51,756 nucleotides of DNA from Desulfoscipio geothermicus DSM 3669. Its GTDB lineage: Bacteria > Bacillota > Desulfotomaculia > Desulfotomaculales > Desulfallaceae. The notes beneath the pieces were generated by a model. The model had not been told where the DNA came from. It made no database searches and saw nothing but the letters and a program-made list of their open reading frames with translations. Positions 9,937-19,652 of the stretch are shown piece by piece; within the stretch, counting starts at the first letter, position 1; each line of letters begins with the position of its first letter. Location of the stretch: positions 1 to 51,756 of the forward strand of contig NZ_FOYM01000029.1 in assembly GCF_900115975.1 (NCBI RefSeq), read 5' to 3'. A program made the position numbers and the translations under genes.

Positions 9937-10896
9937 TTAAGACTGGTTGCGTTTATGGCGGATCAGCCCCGCACAGGGGATAATCTCCAGCCCCTTTTCC
10001 GCCAGACCGTCCAGCAGCAAATTCATGCCCAGAGAGTCACTGGCCATGTGCCCTGCGATTATTACGTTGACATGGTTTTTCTCAGCTTCCTTGCGGTGTT
10101 TTTCTCCCATGTGCATCACCAGCAATGTACCCACGCCGGCTTGGGCCAGCTTGGCGTATGCATCCTCGGAACCGCCGGTCCCCCCGGTCATGTCCACCAG
10201 AATTTTGCCGGTCCGCCGCTCCTTGCTTCCGACGACAATGGCCGGCCCGGCGTTGTATTTGACAGCCTCGGCATATTCCGGGACGGTTTTCAGCAGCTTG
10301 ATCACATCGCCCAGAGTCCTGGGCTGCTCACTGTCCATCAACTCCTGGACAAAACTGTTGACCTGGTTGTCCGCCACGGTGTGGGCGCTCATTAAAGGTA
10401 TATTCAGTATGCGCGCGGCATCCACCGCCCGGTTGTGGTTGATGGGCATCAGCCCGCGCCTTACTTCGCCGATGCGGGAAGCCATGATCCCTTCGGCAAC
10501 GTTTATGGGCACGCCATACCGGGCCAGTACATCTTCCTGCAAGTGCATAACGTCGTGCAGCGCGGCCAGGGCCTTACCTTCCGGGTGGTGGGACATAATC
10601 AGGTCCACGGGGCTGCCTTTTTCGGCCAGCCGGTCGGCCAGCAGCACCTCGCCCACTTCGATATCAATGCCCACCAGCACCCGTTTGACTTCCGCGGACG
10701 GGTCGCCGTACAGCACCCGGGTGTCGCTGTAGGGGTTGGCCAGCCGGTCGGTATCGAATTCCTTTTTATCCTCCGCCTTCATTTCTTCATACTTTTTCTT
10801 TTCCCTGGCCAGCTGGGCGGCCACGACATCGGCACCCCGGGGGTCCTTCTCAATCCCCCTGGCAATTACATATTCGTAAATTTCACTTATTTTCAC
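9937..10896 (-). CDS. NIF3-family (NGG1p-interacting factor 3-like) protein
   Basis: A 319-residue protein annotated in related clostridia as NGG1p interacting factor NIF3. NIF3/DUF34 proteins are widely conserved, bind a metal pair and have no settled function; a GTP cyclohydrolase type 1-like role is often written without proof. Visible here: a charged N-terminal segment (about 1-60), then GIDIEVGEV, a probable metal site MSHHPEG around residue 103, and a second H-rich segment (HMGEKHRK, GHMASDS) near 260-285. It sits directly upstream of the U32 gene with a gap of about 46 bases to the preferred U32 start, suggesting co-transcription. Confidence 0.75.
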   Translation of the reverse strand: MKISEIYEYVIARGIEKDPRGADVVAAQLAREKKKYEEMKAEDKKEFDTDRLANPYSDTRVLYGDPSAEVKRVLVGIDIEVGEVLLADRLAEKGSPVDLIMSHHPEGKALAALHDVMHLQEDVLARYGVPINVAEGIMASRIGEVRRGLMPINHNRAVDAARILNIPLMSAHTVADNQVNSFVQELMDSEQPRTLGDVIKLLKTVPEYAEAVKYNAGPAIVVGSKERRTGKILVDMTGGTGGSEDAYAKLAQAGVGTLLVMHMGEKHRKEAEKNHVNVIIAGHMASDSLGMNLLLDGLAEKGLEIIPCAGLIRHKRNQS

Positions 10897-10944
10897 TTGT
10901 TTTACCTTCCCTTCAGTAGAAAATCAATACCATATATATATTGG

Positions 10945-11535
10945 TTATTTTCTGGACACATACCTGCAATCCTGCAAATAAAAACGCAAAGGAAGATCCG
11001 TTCCTTCCTTGATCCCGATCCGCGTGGCAGTCACAATGGGCGCACCCGCCTCGCCTTGACAGATATACAGTCGAGCACCGGTTAGGTCCAACCGGTTGTG
11101 CTCGATGCCAATACCCATGGCCTGGGTGAGCTTGGCCGGGCCGGAGCACAGCTCACGCATATTTTTGCGCCCGCGTCGCCGCTGCATCAAAGCAATGCCC
11201 TCGGTAGGCTCCAGCGCCCGGATAAGCACCGCCTCGCCCACCCCTTCAGAGTTTGTCACCGCATTAAAACAGTAATGCATTCCATAAGTAAAGTATACAT
11301 AGGCATAGCCCGGCGGTCCGAACATTACGCTGTTACGCGGCGTCATCCGGCGGGCTGCGTGGCATGCCGGGTCACCCTGCAGATAAGCTTCCGTCTCCAC
11401 TATTTTGCCGGCAGTGGTCCCCTCCGGGGAATGATGCACCAACAAACAGCCCAACAATTCTTTGGCCACGGTCACGGTATCCCGATCGTAATATTGCCGG
11501 GGCAACGGCCGGCAAACGGTTCCCCCGTTACTCAT
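10945..11535 (-). CDS. DNA-3-methyladenine glycosylase (AAG/MPG family)
   Basis: Monofunctional base-excision enzyme that removes alkylated purines. The 196 residues include the family hallmarks [18 protein letters not shown] (the Glu is the catalytic base in human AAG) and [18 protein letters not shown], and a C-terminal PLRFY. An in-frame start further upstream at 11601 would overlap polX; the ATG at 11533-11535 is chosen because it forms an ATGA overlap with the polX stop, which points to translational coupling. The pair therefore makes a small repair operon. Confidence 0.9.
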   Translation of the reverse strand: MSNGGTVCRPLPRQYYDRDTVTVAKELLGCLLVHHSPEGTTAGKIVETEAYLQGDPACHAARRMTPRNSVMFGPPGYAYVYFTYGMHYCFNAVTNSEGVGEAVLIRALEPTEGIALMQRRRGRKNMRELCSGPAKLTQAMGIGIEHNRLDLTGARLYICQGEAGAPIVTATRIGIKEGTDLPLRFYLQDCRYVSRK

Positions 11536-13256
11536 TTGCGCAACACCCGCAGCAGGTCCGGCAGCGGCAGCGTATTTAACACATGCGACGGCTCCAACCA
11601 AGCCCGCCGGGCCACCGAAACGCCGTAAACCATTTCATCCAGTCGTCGCCGGTCGTGGGCGTCTGTATTTATAGCCACCGGCACGCCGCTTTCGCGGGCC
11701 AGTTGCACATAAAACTCGCTCAAGTCCAGCCGGTCCGGCGAGGCGTTGATTTCCAGCACCTTGTTGTGCCGCGCGGCCGCCTCGATGATTTCTTCTACAT
11801 CTACGGCGTAAGGTTCCCGGTGCCCCAAAAGCCGCCCCGTGGGATGCCCGATGATATCCACATGGTCATTTTCAATGGCCGCCAGAATTCTCCGGGTTAT
11901 CCGGTCCTTATCCTGCTTGAAACCGCTGTGTATCGACGCGATCACCAAGTCGACCCGGGCCAGCACCTCATCGGGATGATCCAGGCTGCCGTCCGCCAGT
12001 ATGTCCACCTCCACGCCGGTGAGCACGTAAAAGTCCTCCCACTTTTTATTCAATTCCCGAATCTTTTCATGCTGGGCCAGCAATCTTTCCCGCGAAAGCC
12101 CCCGGGCAATTTTCAGGGACGTGGAATGGTCGGTGATGGCTAAGTACGAATAGCCTTTTTCCCGGGCCTGCTGCACCATCTCCTCAATACTGCACGCGCC
12201 GTCGCTCCAGTCGGTATGTACGTGCAGGTCACCCCGGATGTCGGCCAACTCCAGCAGCCGGGGCAGTTCGCCCCGGGCCGCTGCGTTGATTTCTCCGTAG
12301 TTTTCCCGCAGCTCCGGGGCCACATATTGCAAACCCAGCAAGCGGTATATATCTTCTTCACTGCTTACCGGGGCTGTTTGCCTGTCCCGGCGGGAAACCA
12401 TGCCAAACCGGTCCAAACGCCAGCCCTGCCGCCAGGCCGTCATCTGCAGGCGGCGAAAGTGCTGCTCACTGCCGGTGCTCCAGAGCAAGGTGAACCAGTA
12501 TTGCTCCCGCGGCACCGCGATTAATTCCACCGGCACCCCCCAGCGGCTGACAGCCTGCACCCGGTCCTTGTCACGCCAGGTTGCTTCTCCCAAGCCGGGG
12601 TGCAAAAGAAAGGCGTCCAGTATTTCCGCCGCGTCATCCGGGTTCCGGACAACAGCCAAAAGGTCTATGCTGTCAACCAGCTCGGCCCAGCGCCTGATAT
12701 CCCCGGTAACAGTGACCGCTTCCACTTTAACCATCTGCTCCAGGTACTCGTGCAGCGCCAACGCCAGTTCCCGGGCCGCCCCCAGCGGAAGCCGGCGCGC
12801 CTGTTTTTTCATACGGCTGATATTACGCACTAGCTCCTGTTCGATTTTTGCGCCCATACCGGGCAGTTCCCGAATTTTCCCGGCCCGGGCCGCCTTATCA
12901 AGCTCCGTCACGGTGGTTATTCCCAGCTGTTCATATATCAGCCGGGCCCTTTTGGGTCCCAGCCCGGGCAAGCTCATCATTTCCGTCAGCGATGCAGGTA
13001 TTTCCTCTTTAAGTTCCTTGTGCAGCCGGCATTCTCCGCTGTCCAGCAGTTCACCGATTTTGGCAATGATGTTTTTGCCCAAGCCCGGCACCTCTTTTAA
13101 TGCCCCGCCGGCATAAAGCTCCTTGACGGGACGATCAAGCCCGGCAATGGCCCTGGCGGCCCGCCGGTAGGCCCGTATCTTGAAAAATTCCTCTCCTTTG
13201 AATTCCAATAAGTCGGCTATTTCATAAAAAACCCAGGCAATTTCCATGTTTCGCAC
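11532..13256 (-). CDS. polX: PolX-family DNA polymerase / PHP exonuclease
   Basis: Bacterial PolX joins a family X polymerase to a PHP 3'-5' exonuclease and acts in base-excision repair. N-terminal helix-hairpin-helix segments carry LPGLGPKRA and LPGMGAKIE. The nucleotidyltransferase region (about 180-290) and the PHP domain (about 340-574), with HVHTDWSDG and ITDHS, are in the usual order. The polymerase metal site looks altered: the family GDID is VDSID (Ser at about 196, Asp at 198), and the third Asp position reads VPVELIAV, a Glu. The PHP ligands appear intact. A GTG at 13256 is chosen as start because AGGGG lies 10 bases upstream; an ATG at 13247 and a TTG at 13301 are alternatives. Confidence 0.88.
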   Translation of the reverse strand: MRNMEIAWVFYEIADLLEFKGEEFFKIRAYRRAARAIAGLDRPVKELYAGGALKEVPGLGKNIIAKIGELLDSGECRLHKELKEEIPASLTEMMSLPGLGPKRARLIYEQLGITTVTELDKAARAGKIRELPGMGAKIEQELVRNISRMKKQARRLPLGAARELALALHEYLEQMVKVEAVTVTGDIRRWAELVDSIDLLAVVRNPDDAAEILDAFLLHPGLGEATWRDKDRVQAVSRWGVPVELIAVPREQYWFTLLWSTGSEQHFRRLQMTAWRQGWRLDRFGMVSRRDRQTAPVSSEEDIYRLLGLQYVAPELRENYGEINAAARGELPRLLELADIRGDLHVHTDWSDGACSIEEMVQQAREKGYSYLAITDHSTSLKIARGLSRERLLAQHEKIRELNKKWEDFYVLTGVEVDILADGSLDHPDEVLARVDLVIASIHSGFKQDKDRITRRILAAIENDHVDIIGHPTGRLLGHREPYAVDVEEIIEAAARHNKVLEINASPDRLDLSEFYVQLARESGVPVAINTDAHDRRRLDEMVYGVSVARRAWLEPSHVLNTLPLPDLLRVLRK

Positions 13257-13357
13257 AGAATATACGCCCCTTTGCACAGGCGGGGCTGTGCTGCGCGGCA
13301 AAGCCCGGCACAGCGTAAAACCCAGCCCCGGCCAAAATTAATGTACCCCGAATAAGA

Positions 13358-13388
13358 TAAAAAAACTCATGAAGCCCTCTCCATGAGT
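13358..13388 (-). terminator. Terminator of zapA
   Basis: ACTCATG (13365-13371) pairs with CATGAGT (13382-13388). On the minus strand it is followed by a run of T (complement of 13358-13364). It lies 7 bases after the zapA stop. Confidence 0.8.
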
Positions 13389-13395
13389 ATATGAG

Positions 13396-13665
13396 TTATT
13401 TTTTTTTCTTTTTGCGTTCCGGTTCCAGCATTTTCACCAGGTTATTGTATTCTTCCCTTAACTCATACAATTCTTCGGTAATGTTCAGTGCCGCCAGTAT
13501 GGCAGCCTTATACAGGGATAGCCTGGGATTGCGCTGCAGCATCATTTTCATTTGTTCGTCCACATGCCGGGCCATCTTGAACATTTCTTCCGGAGCCGCA
13601 TCACCTTTAAGCGTGTAGCGCACCCCGTTAATCTCCACATCCACCCGGTTTTGCTCATCAGACAT
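13396..13665 (-). CDS. zapA: Cell division protein ZapA
   Basis: An 89-residue FtsZ-associated protein that bundles protofilaments at the Z ring. The N-terminal region (VDVEINGVRYTLKGDAAPEE) and the following coiled-coil region with YKAAILAALNITEELYEL match the ZapA family. The basic tail KKKKK at the C-terminus is encoded by an A-rich stretch next to the terminator. It lies between pheT and polX; the pheT terminator upstream implies its own promoter. Confidence 0.9.
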   Translation of the reverse strand: MSDEQNRVDVEINGVRYTLKGDAAPEEMFKMARHVDEQMKMMLQRNPRLSLYKAAILAALNITEELYELREEYNNLVKMLEPERKKKKK

Positions 13666-13784
13666 GGGCCGGCCTCCCCAGCGGTTATTGGCACATTTTG
13701 TAGTGTATTCTGCGTAAAATGTCTGATTCCTGCTAAAGAAAGGGTAATTTTCATTTTTTTTGCTGTTATTCGGAAGGTAGTATT

Positions 13785-13818
13785 AAAAAGGTTGCCGCCA
13801 TCCTGGACAACGACAACC
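13785..13818 (-). terminator. Terminator of pheST
   Basis: On the minus strand GGTTGTCG pairs with CGGCAACC (13811-13818 with 13790-13797), followed by TTTTT. It lies about 20 bases after the pheT stop. Confidence 0.78.
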
Positions 13819-13838
13819 CTGGTTATAAATAAATGTCT

Positions 13839-16262
13839 TTACTTCCTCAACACGGCCCCGAATTCCTTTTCCAGAGTCCCGGTAATGGATTCAATTTTTT
13901 TGCCCACTTCCTCATCGGTCAGCGTCCGGTCCTCGGCCTGGAACTTGAGAGCAAAGGCCACGCTCCGGTATCCCGATTCGATATTCTGACCACGGTATAC
14001 GTCAAATAACCGCACGTTACGTAAAATAGTACCGCCGGCGCGTTCAATCGCCTTGATCAGTTCGCCGGCCGGTATGTCTTGGCGCACCACCACGGCCAGG
14101 TCCCGGTCCACCCCGGGGAACTTGGGCAGAGGGGTGTACCGGCGCGGCGCGCCGGATACCTGAATCAGGCGGTCAAAGTTAATTTCCAGTACGGTCACCT
14201 TTTGATCCAGGTCATAAGCCTCCTGTACGTCGGGGTGCAGTTCCCCGATTACCCCCAGTTCCTGTTCCCCGGCCCGCACGACGGCCGTACGCCCCGGATG
14301 GAACCCCGGCACATCCCCGGCGGGAACATAAGATACATCTTGTACGCCCACCCTCTCCAGCAACGCTTCCAATATACCTTTAAGGAAGTAAAAATCCATA
14401 ACCATGGGCCGGGTATTCCAGCCGCCCGGCGTTTCCCCGGTTACAGCCGCAGCCAGCATGGTCACTTCTTCGGGCAGAGGCTCGCCTTCCCTGGGGTAAA
14501 ACACCCGGCCCAGTTCAAAGACGGCCCCATCTCTGACCCGCCGGTTGCTGTTGCGCTGCAACACTTCCAGCAGCCCGGGGAACAGCAATGTGCGCATCAC
14601 CGATTGTTCTTCGCTTAACGGGTTATGCAAGGCTACCACGTTTCGGTACGGGCTGTCGGCGGGCATGGCCAGCCGGTCAAACACCCGGGGACTGATGAAG
14701 CTGTAAGTAATTACCTCACTGAACCCGCCCCGGGAAAAATAATTTTTCACCCGCAGGGCCAGTTCCTGGGGATAGGTCCTGGCACCCCGGGTAATGGCGC
14801 CGACAGGCAACGTACCGGCCACCTTATTAAACCCGTACAGCCTGGCCACTTCTTCAATCAAATCCACTTCAATATTTACGTCAGGCCGGTGGCCGGGCAC
14901 GGTAACCATTATGCCCTTTTCGTCATCCTGTACCTTAAAATGCAGGCGGGCTAACAAAGCGCTTATTTCCGTTCCGGTAAGCTGCAAATCCAGCAGGTGA
15001 TTCACCCGTTCCGGGCGCAGTAATATGGTCTTCTCCGACGCCGGCTCGGGATAGTTATCCACCACAATTTCTGTCACATCCGCCGCGCCCATCTCGGCCA
15101 GCAGCGCGGCGGCCCGGTCCGCGGCCCGCCGGCAGCCGGTGATGTCAATACCCTTTTCAAACCGGGAGGACGACTCGGAGCGCAAACCCAGGTCCCGGGA
15201 AGTGCGCCGAACACTTACAGGCTTGAAATAGGCTGATTCCAGCAGTACGGCGGTGGTCTCTTCGGTTACCTCGGAATAGAGCCCGCCCATCACACCGGCC
15301 ACCGCCACGGGACCGTCCGGATCGGCAATGACCAGCATATCGGTGGATAGCTTTCTTTCCGCTTTATCCAGGGAAACAATTACTTCTTCCCGGACCGCCC
15401 GGCGCACAATAATATGGCCGTCCCGCAATTTGTGGTAATCAAAGGCGTGCAGCGGCTGGCCCAGTTCCATCATGACATAGTTGGTCACGTCCACCACGTT
15501 GCTGATGGGCCGCATCCCCGCCGCCCGAAGCCTTTGCTGCATCCAGGCCGGCGACGGACCCACCCGGACATTTTTCAGCAGCCGGGCAACGTAGCGGCGG
15601 CACAGGTCGGGTTCTTCGATATCCACCTGCACCCTATCCTCCGGAGCCGGCGCAGGTTCGTTCAAGTTGACCGGGGGCATTTTCAGGGGCTTTTTCAAAA
15701 TAGCCGCCACTTCCCGGGCCACACCGATCATGCTCATACAGTCGCCCCGGTTCGGGGTCAGTTCCAGCCCCAGAATCACATCATCCAGGCCGATTAAGGG
15801 TTTGACATCCAGCCCGACGGGCGTATCCGGGGGCAAAATCATGATGCCGTGGGCCTGGTCCGCCGGCATGGTATCCGGGTCCAACCCCAGCTCCTGGCCG
15901 GAACAAAGCATCCCCCGCGATTCCACCCCGCGCAATTTGGCCTTCTTGATCGCCAGCCCGCCTGCCAGTTTGGCGCCCACCACCGCCACCGGGACCACCT
16001 GCCCCTCCCGGACATTGGGCGCCCCGGTGACAATTTGCAGGTTCTCTTCGCCACCCACGGTAACCTGGCAAATAACCAGTTTGTCGGCATTGGGATGGTT
16101 TTCAATTTTCAATATTTTACCGGTATAAACCTTTTGAATATCTTTGCCTGGCTCTTCGATGCTCTCCACCGCCAGGCCCGTCAGCGTCAATGCTTCAGCC
16201 AGTTCATACGGAGATATATCCACCTCAACATATTCCTGCAGCCATTTATAGGAAACACGCAA
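13839..16262 (-). CDS. pheT: Phenylalanine--tRNA ligase beta subunit
   Basis: The beta chain of the heterotetrameric PheRS. At 807 residues it has full length. It carries an N-terminal EMAP/tRNA-binding domain (about 40-150, ILKIENHPNADKLVICQV), the B3/B4 editing domain (about 210-400), the B5 domain, a catalytically inactive class II core, and the C-terminal anticodon-binding fold (FPGVDRDLAVVV to the end). It is 64 bases downstream of pheS and shares its Phe T-box control. Nothing looks broken. Confidence 0.96.
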   Translation of the reverse strand: MRVSYKWLQEYVEVDISPYELAEALTLTGLAVESIEEPGKDIQKVYTGKILKIENHPNADKLVICQVTVGGEENLQIVTGAPNVREGQVVPVAVVGAKLAGGLAIKKAKLRGVESRGMLCSGQELGLDPDTMPADQAHGIMILPPDTPVGLDVKPLIGLDDVILGLELTPNRGDCMSMIGVAREVAAILKKPLKMPPVNLNEPAPAPEDRVQVDIEEPDLCRRYVARLLKNVRVGPSPAWMQQRLRAAGMRPISNVVDVTNYVMMELGQPLHAFDYHKLRDGHIIVRRAVREEVIVSLDKAERKLSTDMLVIADPDGPVAVAGVMGGLYSEVTEETTAVLLESAYFKPVSVRRTSRDLGLRSESSSRFEKGIDITGCRRAADRAAALLAEMGAADVTEIVVDNYPEPASEKTILLRPERVNHLLDLQLTGTEISALLARLHFKVQDDEKGIMVTVPGHRPDVNIEVDLIEEVARLYGFNKVAGTLPVGAITRGARTYPQELALRVKNYFSRGGFSEVITYSFISPRVFDRLAMPADSPYRNVVALHNPLSEEQSVMRTLLFPGLLEVLQRNSNRRVRDGAVFELGRVFYPREGEPLPEEVTMLAAAVTGETPGGWNTRPMVMDFYFLKGILEALLERVGVQDVSYVPAGDVPGFHPGRTAVVRAGEQELGVIGELHPDVQEAYDLDQKVTVLEINFDRLIQVSGAPRRYTPLPKFPGVDRDLAVVVRQDIPAGELIKAIERAGGTILRNVRLFDVYRGQNIESGYRSVAFALKFQAEDRTLTDEEVGKKIESITGTLEKEFGAVLRK

Positions 16263-16326
16263 GTTTGTTTACCTCCTCGCTTGGTATCCTCGTGATTGCT
16301 TAAAAGGTATATTCATAACCCTGAAT

Positions 16327-17349
16327 TTAAAACTGGGCCAGGAAGCGCAGGTCGTTTTCAAACAGTAAACGCAGGTCATCAATACCGTACTTGAGCATGG
16401 TAATGCGTTCCACCCCCATGCCGAAGGCAAAGCCGGTTACTTCCTCGGGATTATACCCGGACACTTCCAGCACCCTGGGGTGCACCATCCCGCAGCCCAG
16501 AATTTCCAGCCAGCCCGTCTGGGAGCATACCCGGCAACCACTGCCGCCGCACATAACACAGGATATATCCACCTCGGCGCTGGGCTCGGTAAAAGGGAAA
16601 AAGCTGGGCCGGAACCTGGTTTTCGTCTCCGGTCCGAACATTCTTTCCACGAAGGCCTGCAGCGTGCCCTTCAAGTCGGCAAAGGTGACCCGCCTGTCGA
16701 TGGCCAAACCCTCCACCTGGTTGAACATGGGCGAGTGGGTGGCATCGTCATCCCGGCGGTACACCCGGCCCGGGGCGATTATGCGCACCGGCAAGGCGGG
16801 GGCGGTCCGCTCCATGGTCCGCACCTGTACGGGCGAAGTGTGGGTGCGCAAAAGCACCTCAGGGTTAATGTAAAATGAATCCTGCATATCCCGGGCGGGA
16901 TGGTCTTTCGGTAAGTTAAGCGCCTCGAAGTTGTAAAAGTCCAGTTCAATTTCCGGGCCTTCTTCAATGCTGTACCCCATGCCCAAAAAGATATCTTCAA
17001 TTTCCTCCTGTATCATTGAAAGCGGGTGTTTGCGCCCGGCCATAAAAGCAACGCCGGGCAGCGTGACATCGATCTTTTCCGCCTCCAGCCGTACTTTTTT
17101 GACCTCTTCCTTGATTTCAGCCGTGCGCCGGGCCAGGATGTCCTCAATCTCGGAGCGCACTTCGTTGGCCAGCCGGCCGATTTTGGGCCTTTCCTCCGCG
17201 GAAAGGGAGCCCATGCCGCGCAGAACGCCGGTCAGCAGCCCTTTTTTACCCAAAAAACGTACCCTGATTTCATTCAACTGATCCAGGTCGCCGGCCTGGG
17301 CCAGCACCTGCCCCGCTTCAGCTAAAATTTGCTTCAACTTTTCTTCCAC
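16327..17349 (-). CDS. pheS: Phenylalanine--tRNA ligase alpha subunit
   Basis: Catalytic alpha chain of PheRS, 340 residues from the chosen start. An N-terminal coiled coil is followed by the class II core, with [19 protein letters not shown], the motif 2 region [17 protein letters not shown], and motif 3 [14 protein letters not shown] near the C-terminus. The GTG at 17347-17349 is used because GAGGGGG lies 8 bases upstream and the length then matches the family. The longer reading from a GTG at 17400 would add 17 residues without family support. It is the first gene of pheST, under T-box control. Confidence 0.95.
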   Translation of the reverse strand: MEEKLKQILAEAGQVLAQAGDLDQLNEIRVRFLGKKGLLTGVLRGMGSLSAEERPKIGRLANEVRSEIEDILARRTAEIKEEVKKVRLEAEKIDVTLPGVAFMAGRKHPLSMIQEEIEDIFLGMGYSIEEGPEIELDFYNFEALNLPKDHPARDMQDSFYINPEVLLRTHTSPVQVRTMERTAPALPVRIIAPGRVYRRDDDATHSPMFNQVEGLAIDRRVTFADLKGTLQAFVERMFGPETKTRFRPSFFPFTEPSAEVDISCVMCGGSGCRVCSQTGWLEILGCGMVHPRVLEVSGYNPEEVTGFAFGMGVERITMLKYGIDDLRLLFENDLRFLAQF

Positions 17350-17640
17350 AGTTACATCCCCCTCAGAATAACTAGTGCCTTGACTAATAAATCCTTGCAC
17401 ACTTTTTGCAAAGTATTTAGTTCATATCTTGTTTGGGAAAACAGCCGTTTTAAGACGGCACTAGTATGATTTTCAAACCGTGCAGCTTTGACACAAAAGT
17501 CCTGGCAAAGATTTAGAAATTAACCACATTACTACCTTATAAATTACTTATACTTTTTCGGCTATCAATTTTTGTACAAGGACTTTTGTGTCGCTGCACT
17601 AACAATTGCTCCTATTATTCCCATTGCATAAAACAAAATA
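17350..17640 (-). other. Long untranslated stretch between the Phe T-box and pheS, with an inverted repeat
   Basis: About 290 AT-rich bases with no reading frame. GACACAAAAGTCCT (17490-17503) faces its exact complement at 17579-17592, and both arms extend as GTGCAGC/GCTGCAC with a 3-base bulge (17480-17486 and 17593-17599); the loop is about 75 bases. A small hairpin GCCGT/ACGGC lies at 17444-17459. Transcripts that pass the T-box terminator would carry all of this. Confidence 0.7.
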
Positions 17641-17901
17641 AAAAACCGCCCCAAGGGACGGATTTATCCGCGGTACCACCCTGATTTTGCACCATTACGG
17701 TTCAACAACTCAGTCCGGGCGACATGCCGCCCGGGTCCCGGTAACGGCGGGAATCCGGCTACACCTACTTGTCAAACGTTCAGCTGCAGTTCCGGGGTGA
17801 ATTTCAGCGGAATTGCGCTTAAAGGAACTCCCAGTCTTTAAGGTTCCTTCTCCCTGGAAGGCAATTTGCAACGCCTACTTATCCCCATCATTACCGTTGG
17901 T
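17640..17901 (-). promoter_or_regulatory. T-box riboswitch, Phe-specific, controlling pheST
   Basis: The T-box sequence GGGTGGTACCGCGG lies at 17668-17682 (minus strand). The competing terminator is CCGTCCC-TT-GGGGCGG (17646-17661) followed by a run of T. Stem I starts near 17898 with GATAAGTAGG. Aligned to the thrS leader, the triplet after CTGAAA is TTC (17799-17801), followed by ACC as in thrS; TTC is a Phe codon, which fits the regulated genes. Uncharged tRNA-Phe would stabilise the antiterminator. Confidence 0.93.
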
Positions 17902-18091
17902 AAATATCTGTGCGTGCATCGTCTAGTGTAAAGCCAGCCTTCTGTACAACATATACGCCCGGATGGAACCGGTAGCTTCAAACAGTTTCCAGAAAAAATC
18001 GGCGGTTAAAAACATTTAACCACAACCTTTCCCTCATTCTTCGGGAACCTTTATCGAGACTGATTATATCACAAGGCAGTTTTTAAAACAA
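17902..18091 (-). promoter_or_regulatory. Promoter and extra 5' leader ahead of the Phe T-box
   Basis: An extended -10 TGATATAAT (-10 at 18063-18068) lies 17 bases from TTGTTT (18086-18091). Start of transcription would be near 18056, leaving about 150 bases before the T-box stem I. That extra leader has TTCCC/GGGAA and GGTTAAA/TTTAACC hairpins, the latter followed a few bases later by six T. No closer promoter is obvious. Confidence 0.55.
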
Positions 18092-18096
18092 GGAAG

Positions 18097-18942
18097 TTAA
18101 CTAAAAAATGAGGGCCAGGTCCTTGCAATTTCTTTGCCAGCATCCATCCGCTGGCGCACTGTTTCGTATAACATAATGCCGGCCGCCACCCCGGCATTCA
18201 ACGATTCCGCCCGCCCGGGCATGGGTATCCGCACCCTTTCCCGGGCCGCTTGCAGAACAGCTTCGGATACTCCGTCGGCCTCGCTGCCCACGGCCAGCGC
18301 CACCCGACCGGTCAAATCACACTGATGTACCAGCTTTTCCGAGCTGAGATCGCCCACCACCAGACTCCAGCCGCCCGCATGCAATTCCTCCAGCAGCCTG
18401 TCCCGGTCCGGCGCAGTAAACAGCGGCACATGGAACACTGACCCCATGGTTGCGCGCAACGTCTTGGCATTATACGGGTCTACGACGCCCTTTAAAAGTA
18501 TAACGGCGTCCACACCGGCGGCGTCCGCACAGCGAATGATGGTGCCCAGGTTACCCGGGTCGCGGATTCCGTCAACCAGCACAAGTAAATCACGGCTCTC
18601 CCCGCCCCGGGCCGCCGGATCAAATGCCCCCCGGCGGGGCATTTTTACCACCGCCAGCACCCCCTGGGGAGTATCGGTATCCGCCAGTTCCGCAAATATC
18701 CCTTCCGCTACTTCCCGCACGGGAACCCCGCGTTCCGCCAGCAATTCCAACAGCCTAGCGGCCCGCAGGCTGCCGGCCGCCCGGGGGGTATGCAGGACCA
18801 TTTCAACCGGCCAGTCCACCTTCACCGCCTCCTCCAAAAAGCGGACGCCCTCGATAACAAACTTGCCTTCGCTTTCCCTGAACTTGCGCTGCACCAGTCG
18901 GCGTACATATTTTATACGCGGGTTTTGTTTGCTTTGCAGCAT
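18097..18942 (-). CDS. TrmH-family (SpoU) RNA 2'-O-methyltransferase
   Basis: SPOUT-class methyltransferase that methylates ribose 2'-OH in rRNA or tRNA using S-adenosylmethionine. The 281 residues contain an N-terminal substrate-binding domain (SKQNPRIKYVRRL, FVIEGVRFLEEA) and the knotted catalytic domain with DGIRDPGNLGTIIRCADAAG, the ATMGSVFHVP loop, and the C-terminal knot LAVGSEADGVS...IPMPGRAESLNAGVAAGI. The exact target base cannot be told from sequence. It lies downstream of the rplT terminator and just upstream of the pheST promoter. Confidence 0.9.
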   Translation of the reverse strand: MLQSKQNPRIKYVRRLVQRKFRESEGKFVIEGVRFLEEAVKVDWPVEMVLHTPRAAGSLRAARLLELLAERGVPVREVAEGIFAELADTDTPQGVLAVVKMPRRGAFDPAARGGESRDLLVLVDGIRDPGNLGTIIRCADAAGVDAVILLKGVVDPYNAKTLRATMGSVFHVPLFTAPDRDRLLEELHAGGWSLVVGDLSSEKLVHQCDLTGRVALAVGSEADGVSEAVLQAARERVRIPMPGRAESLNAGVAAGIMLYETVRQRMDAGKEIARTWPSFFS

Positions 18943-18954
18943 ATGGTTTCTCCC

Positions 18955-18997
18955 ATCATAAAAATAAGCATGGCCGGATATACACCATGCTTATTTT
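18955..18997 (-). terminator. Terminator of infC-rpmI-rplT
   Basis: AAAATAAGCATGG (18961-18973) pairs over 13 bases with 18985-18997. On the minus strand the stem ends in a T-rich stretch. It separates rplT from the methyltransferase gene. Confidence 0.75.
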
Positions 18998-19027
18998 ACC
19001 GCTGTAAGTCTGTTTTAATGTTACCAA

Positions 19028-19387
19028 TCAAGAGTTTACCTTACTTTTGGCCATATCCACCAGCTGGCCGAAAGCCTTGGCATCATTAACAGCCAGATCC
19101 GCCAGCATCTTGCGGTTGATTTCCACGCCGGCCTTTCTCAGGCCGTTCATAAAGCGGCTGTAGGATATCCCGTTATTGCGCGCCGCAGCGTTGATACGGG
19201 CAATCCATAGTTTTCTGAAATCGCGTTTTCTGGCTTTCCGGTCCCGGTAAGCATACATCAGGGATTTCATTACCTGCTGGTTGGCTACCCGGAACAGTTT
19301 ACTTTTCGATCCCCGATATCCTTTGGCCAGTTTTAAGATTTTTTTATGTCTTTTACGTGAAACCACACTGCTCTTCGCCCGTGGCAT
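19028..19387 (-). CDS. rplT: 50S ribosomal protein L20
   Basis: A 119-residue basic ribosomal protein, full length, with the typical N-terminus [20 protein letters not shown] and the C-terminal globular part [19 protein letters not shown]20 binds 23S rRNA early in assembly and in Firmicutes represses its own operon by binding the leader. The ATG follows AAAGGAGGAATTACC, an excellent ribosome-binding site. Last gene of infC-rpmI-rplT. Confidence 0.97.
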   Translation of the reverse strand: MPRAKSSVVSRKRHKKILKLAKGYRGSKSKLFRVANQQVMKSLMYAYRDRKARKRDFRKLWIARINAAARNNGISYSRFMNGLRKAGVEINRKMLADLAVNDAKAFGQLVDMAKSKVNS

Positions 19388-19428
19388 GGTAATTCCTCCT
19401 TTTTTGCGGAAACTCTAACTTCTACAAC

Positions 19429-19620
19429 TTAAGGGAGAAGACGTTGCAGTTTACCGGCATCAGTTTTATGAACAATTAAGGATTTGCGCAGATTACGCTT
19501 GCGCTTGGCCGACTTCTTCCCCAAAATATGACTGTGAAATGCATGTGACGCCTTGAATTTCCCTGTCCCCGTCTTTTTGAAGCGTTTGGCGGCACCACGA
19601 TGTGTTTTGATTTTCGGCAA
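19429..19620 (-). CDS. rpmI: 50S ribosomal protein L35
   Basis: A 63-residue basic protein, [21 protein letters not shown] onward, matching L35. The start is TTG at 19618-19620, with AAGGAG about 10 bases upstream; an ATG at 19653 would add 11 residues not found in the family and overlap the infC stop. Middle gene of the operon. Confidence 0.95.
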   Translation of the reverse strand: MPKIKTHRGAAKRFKKTGTGKFKASHAFHSHILGKKSAKRKRNLRKSLIVHKTDAGKLQRLLP

Positions 19621-19652
19621 GATATCTTCACTCCTTCCTAATATAAATGGCA

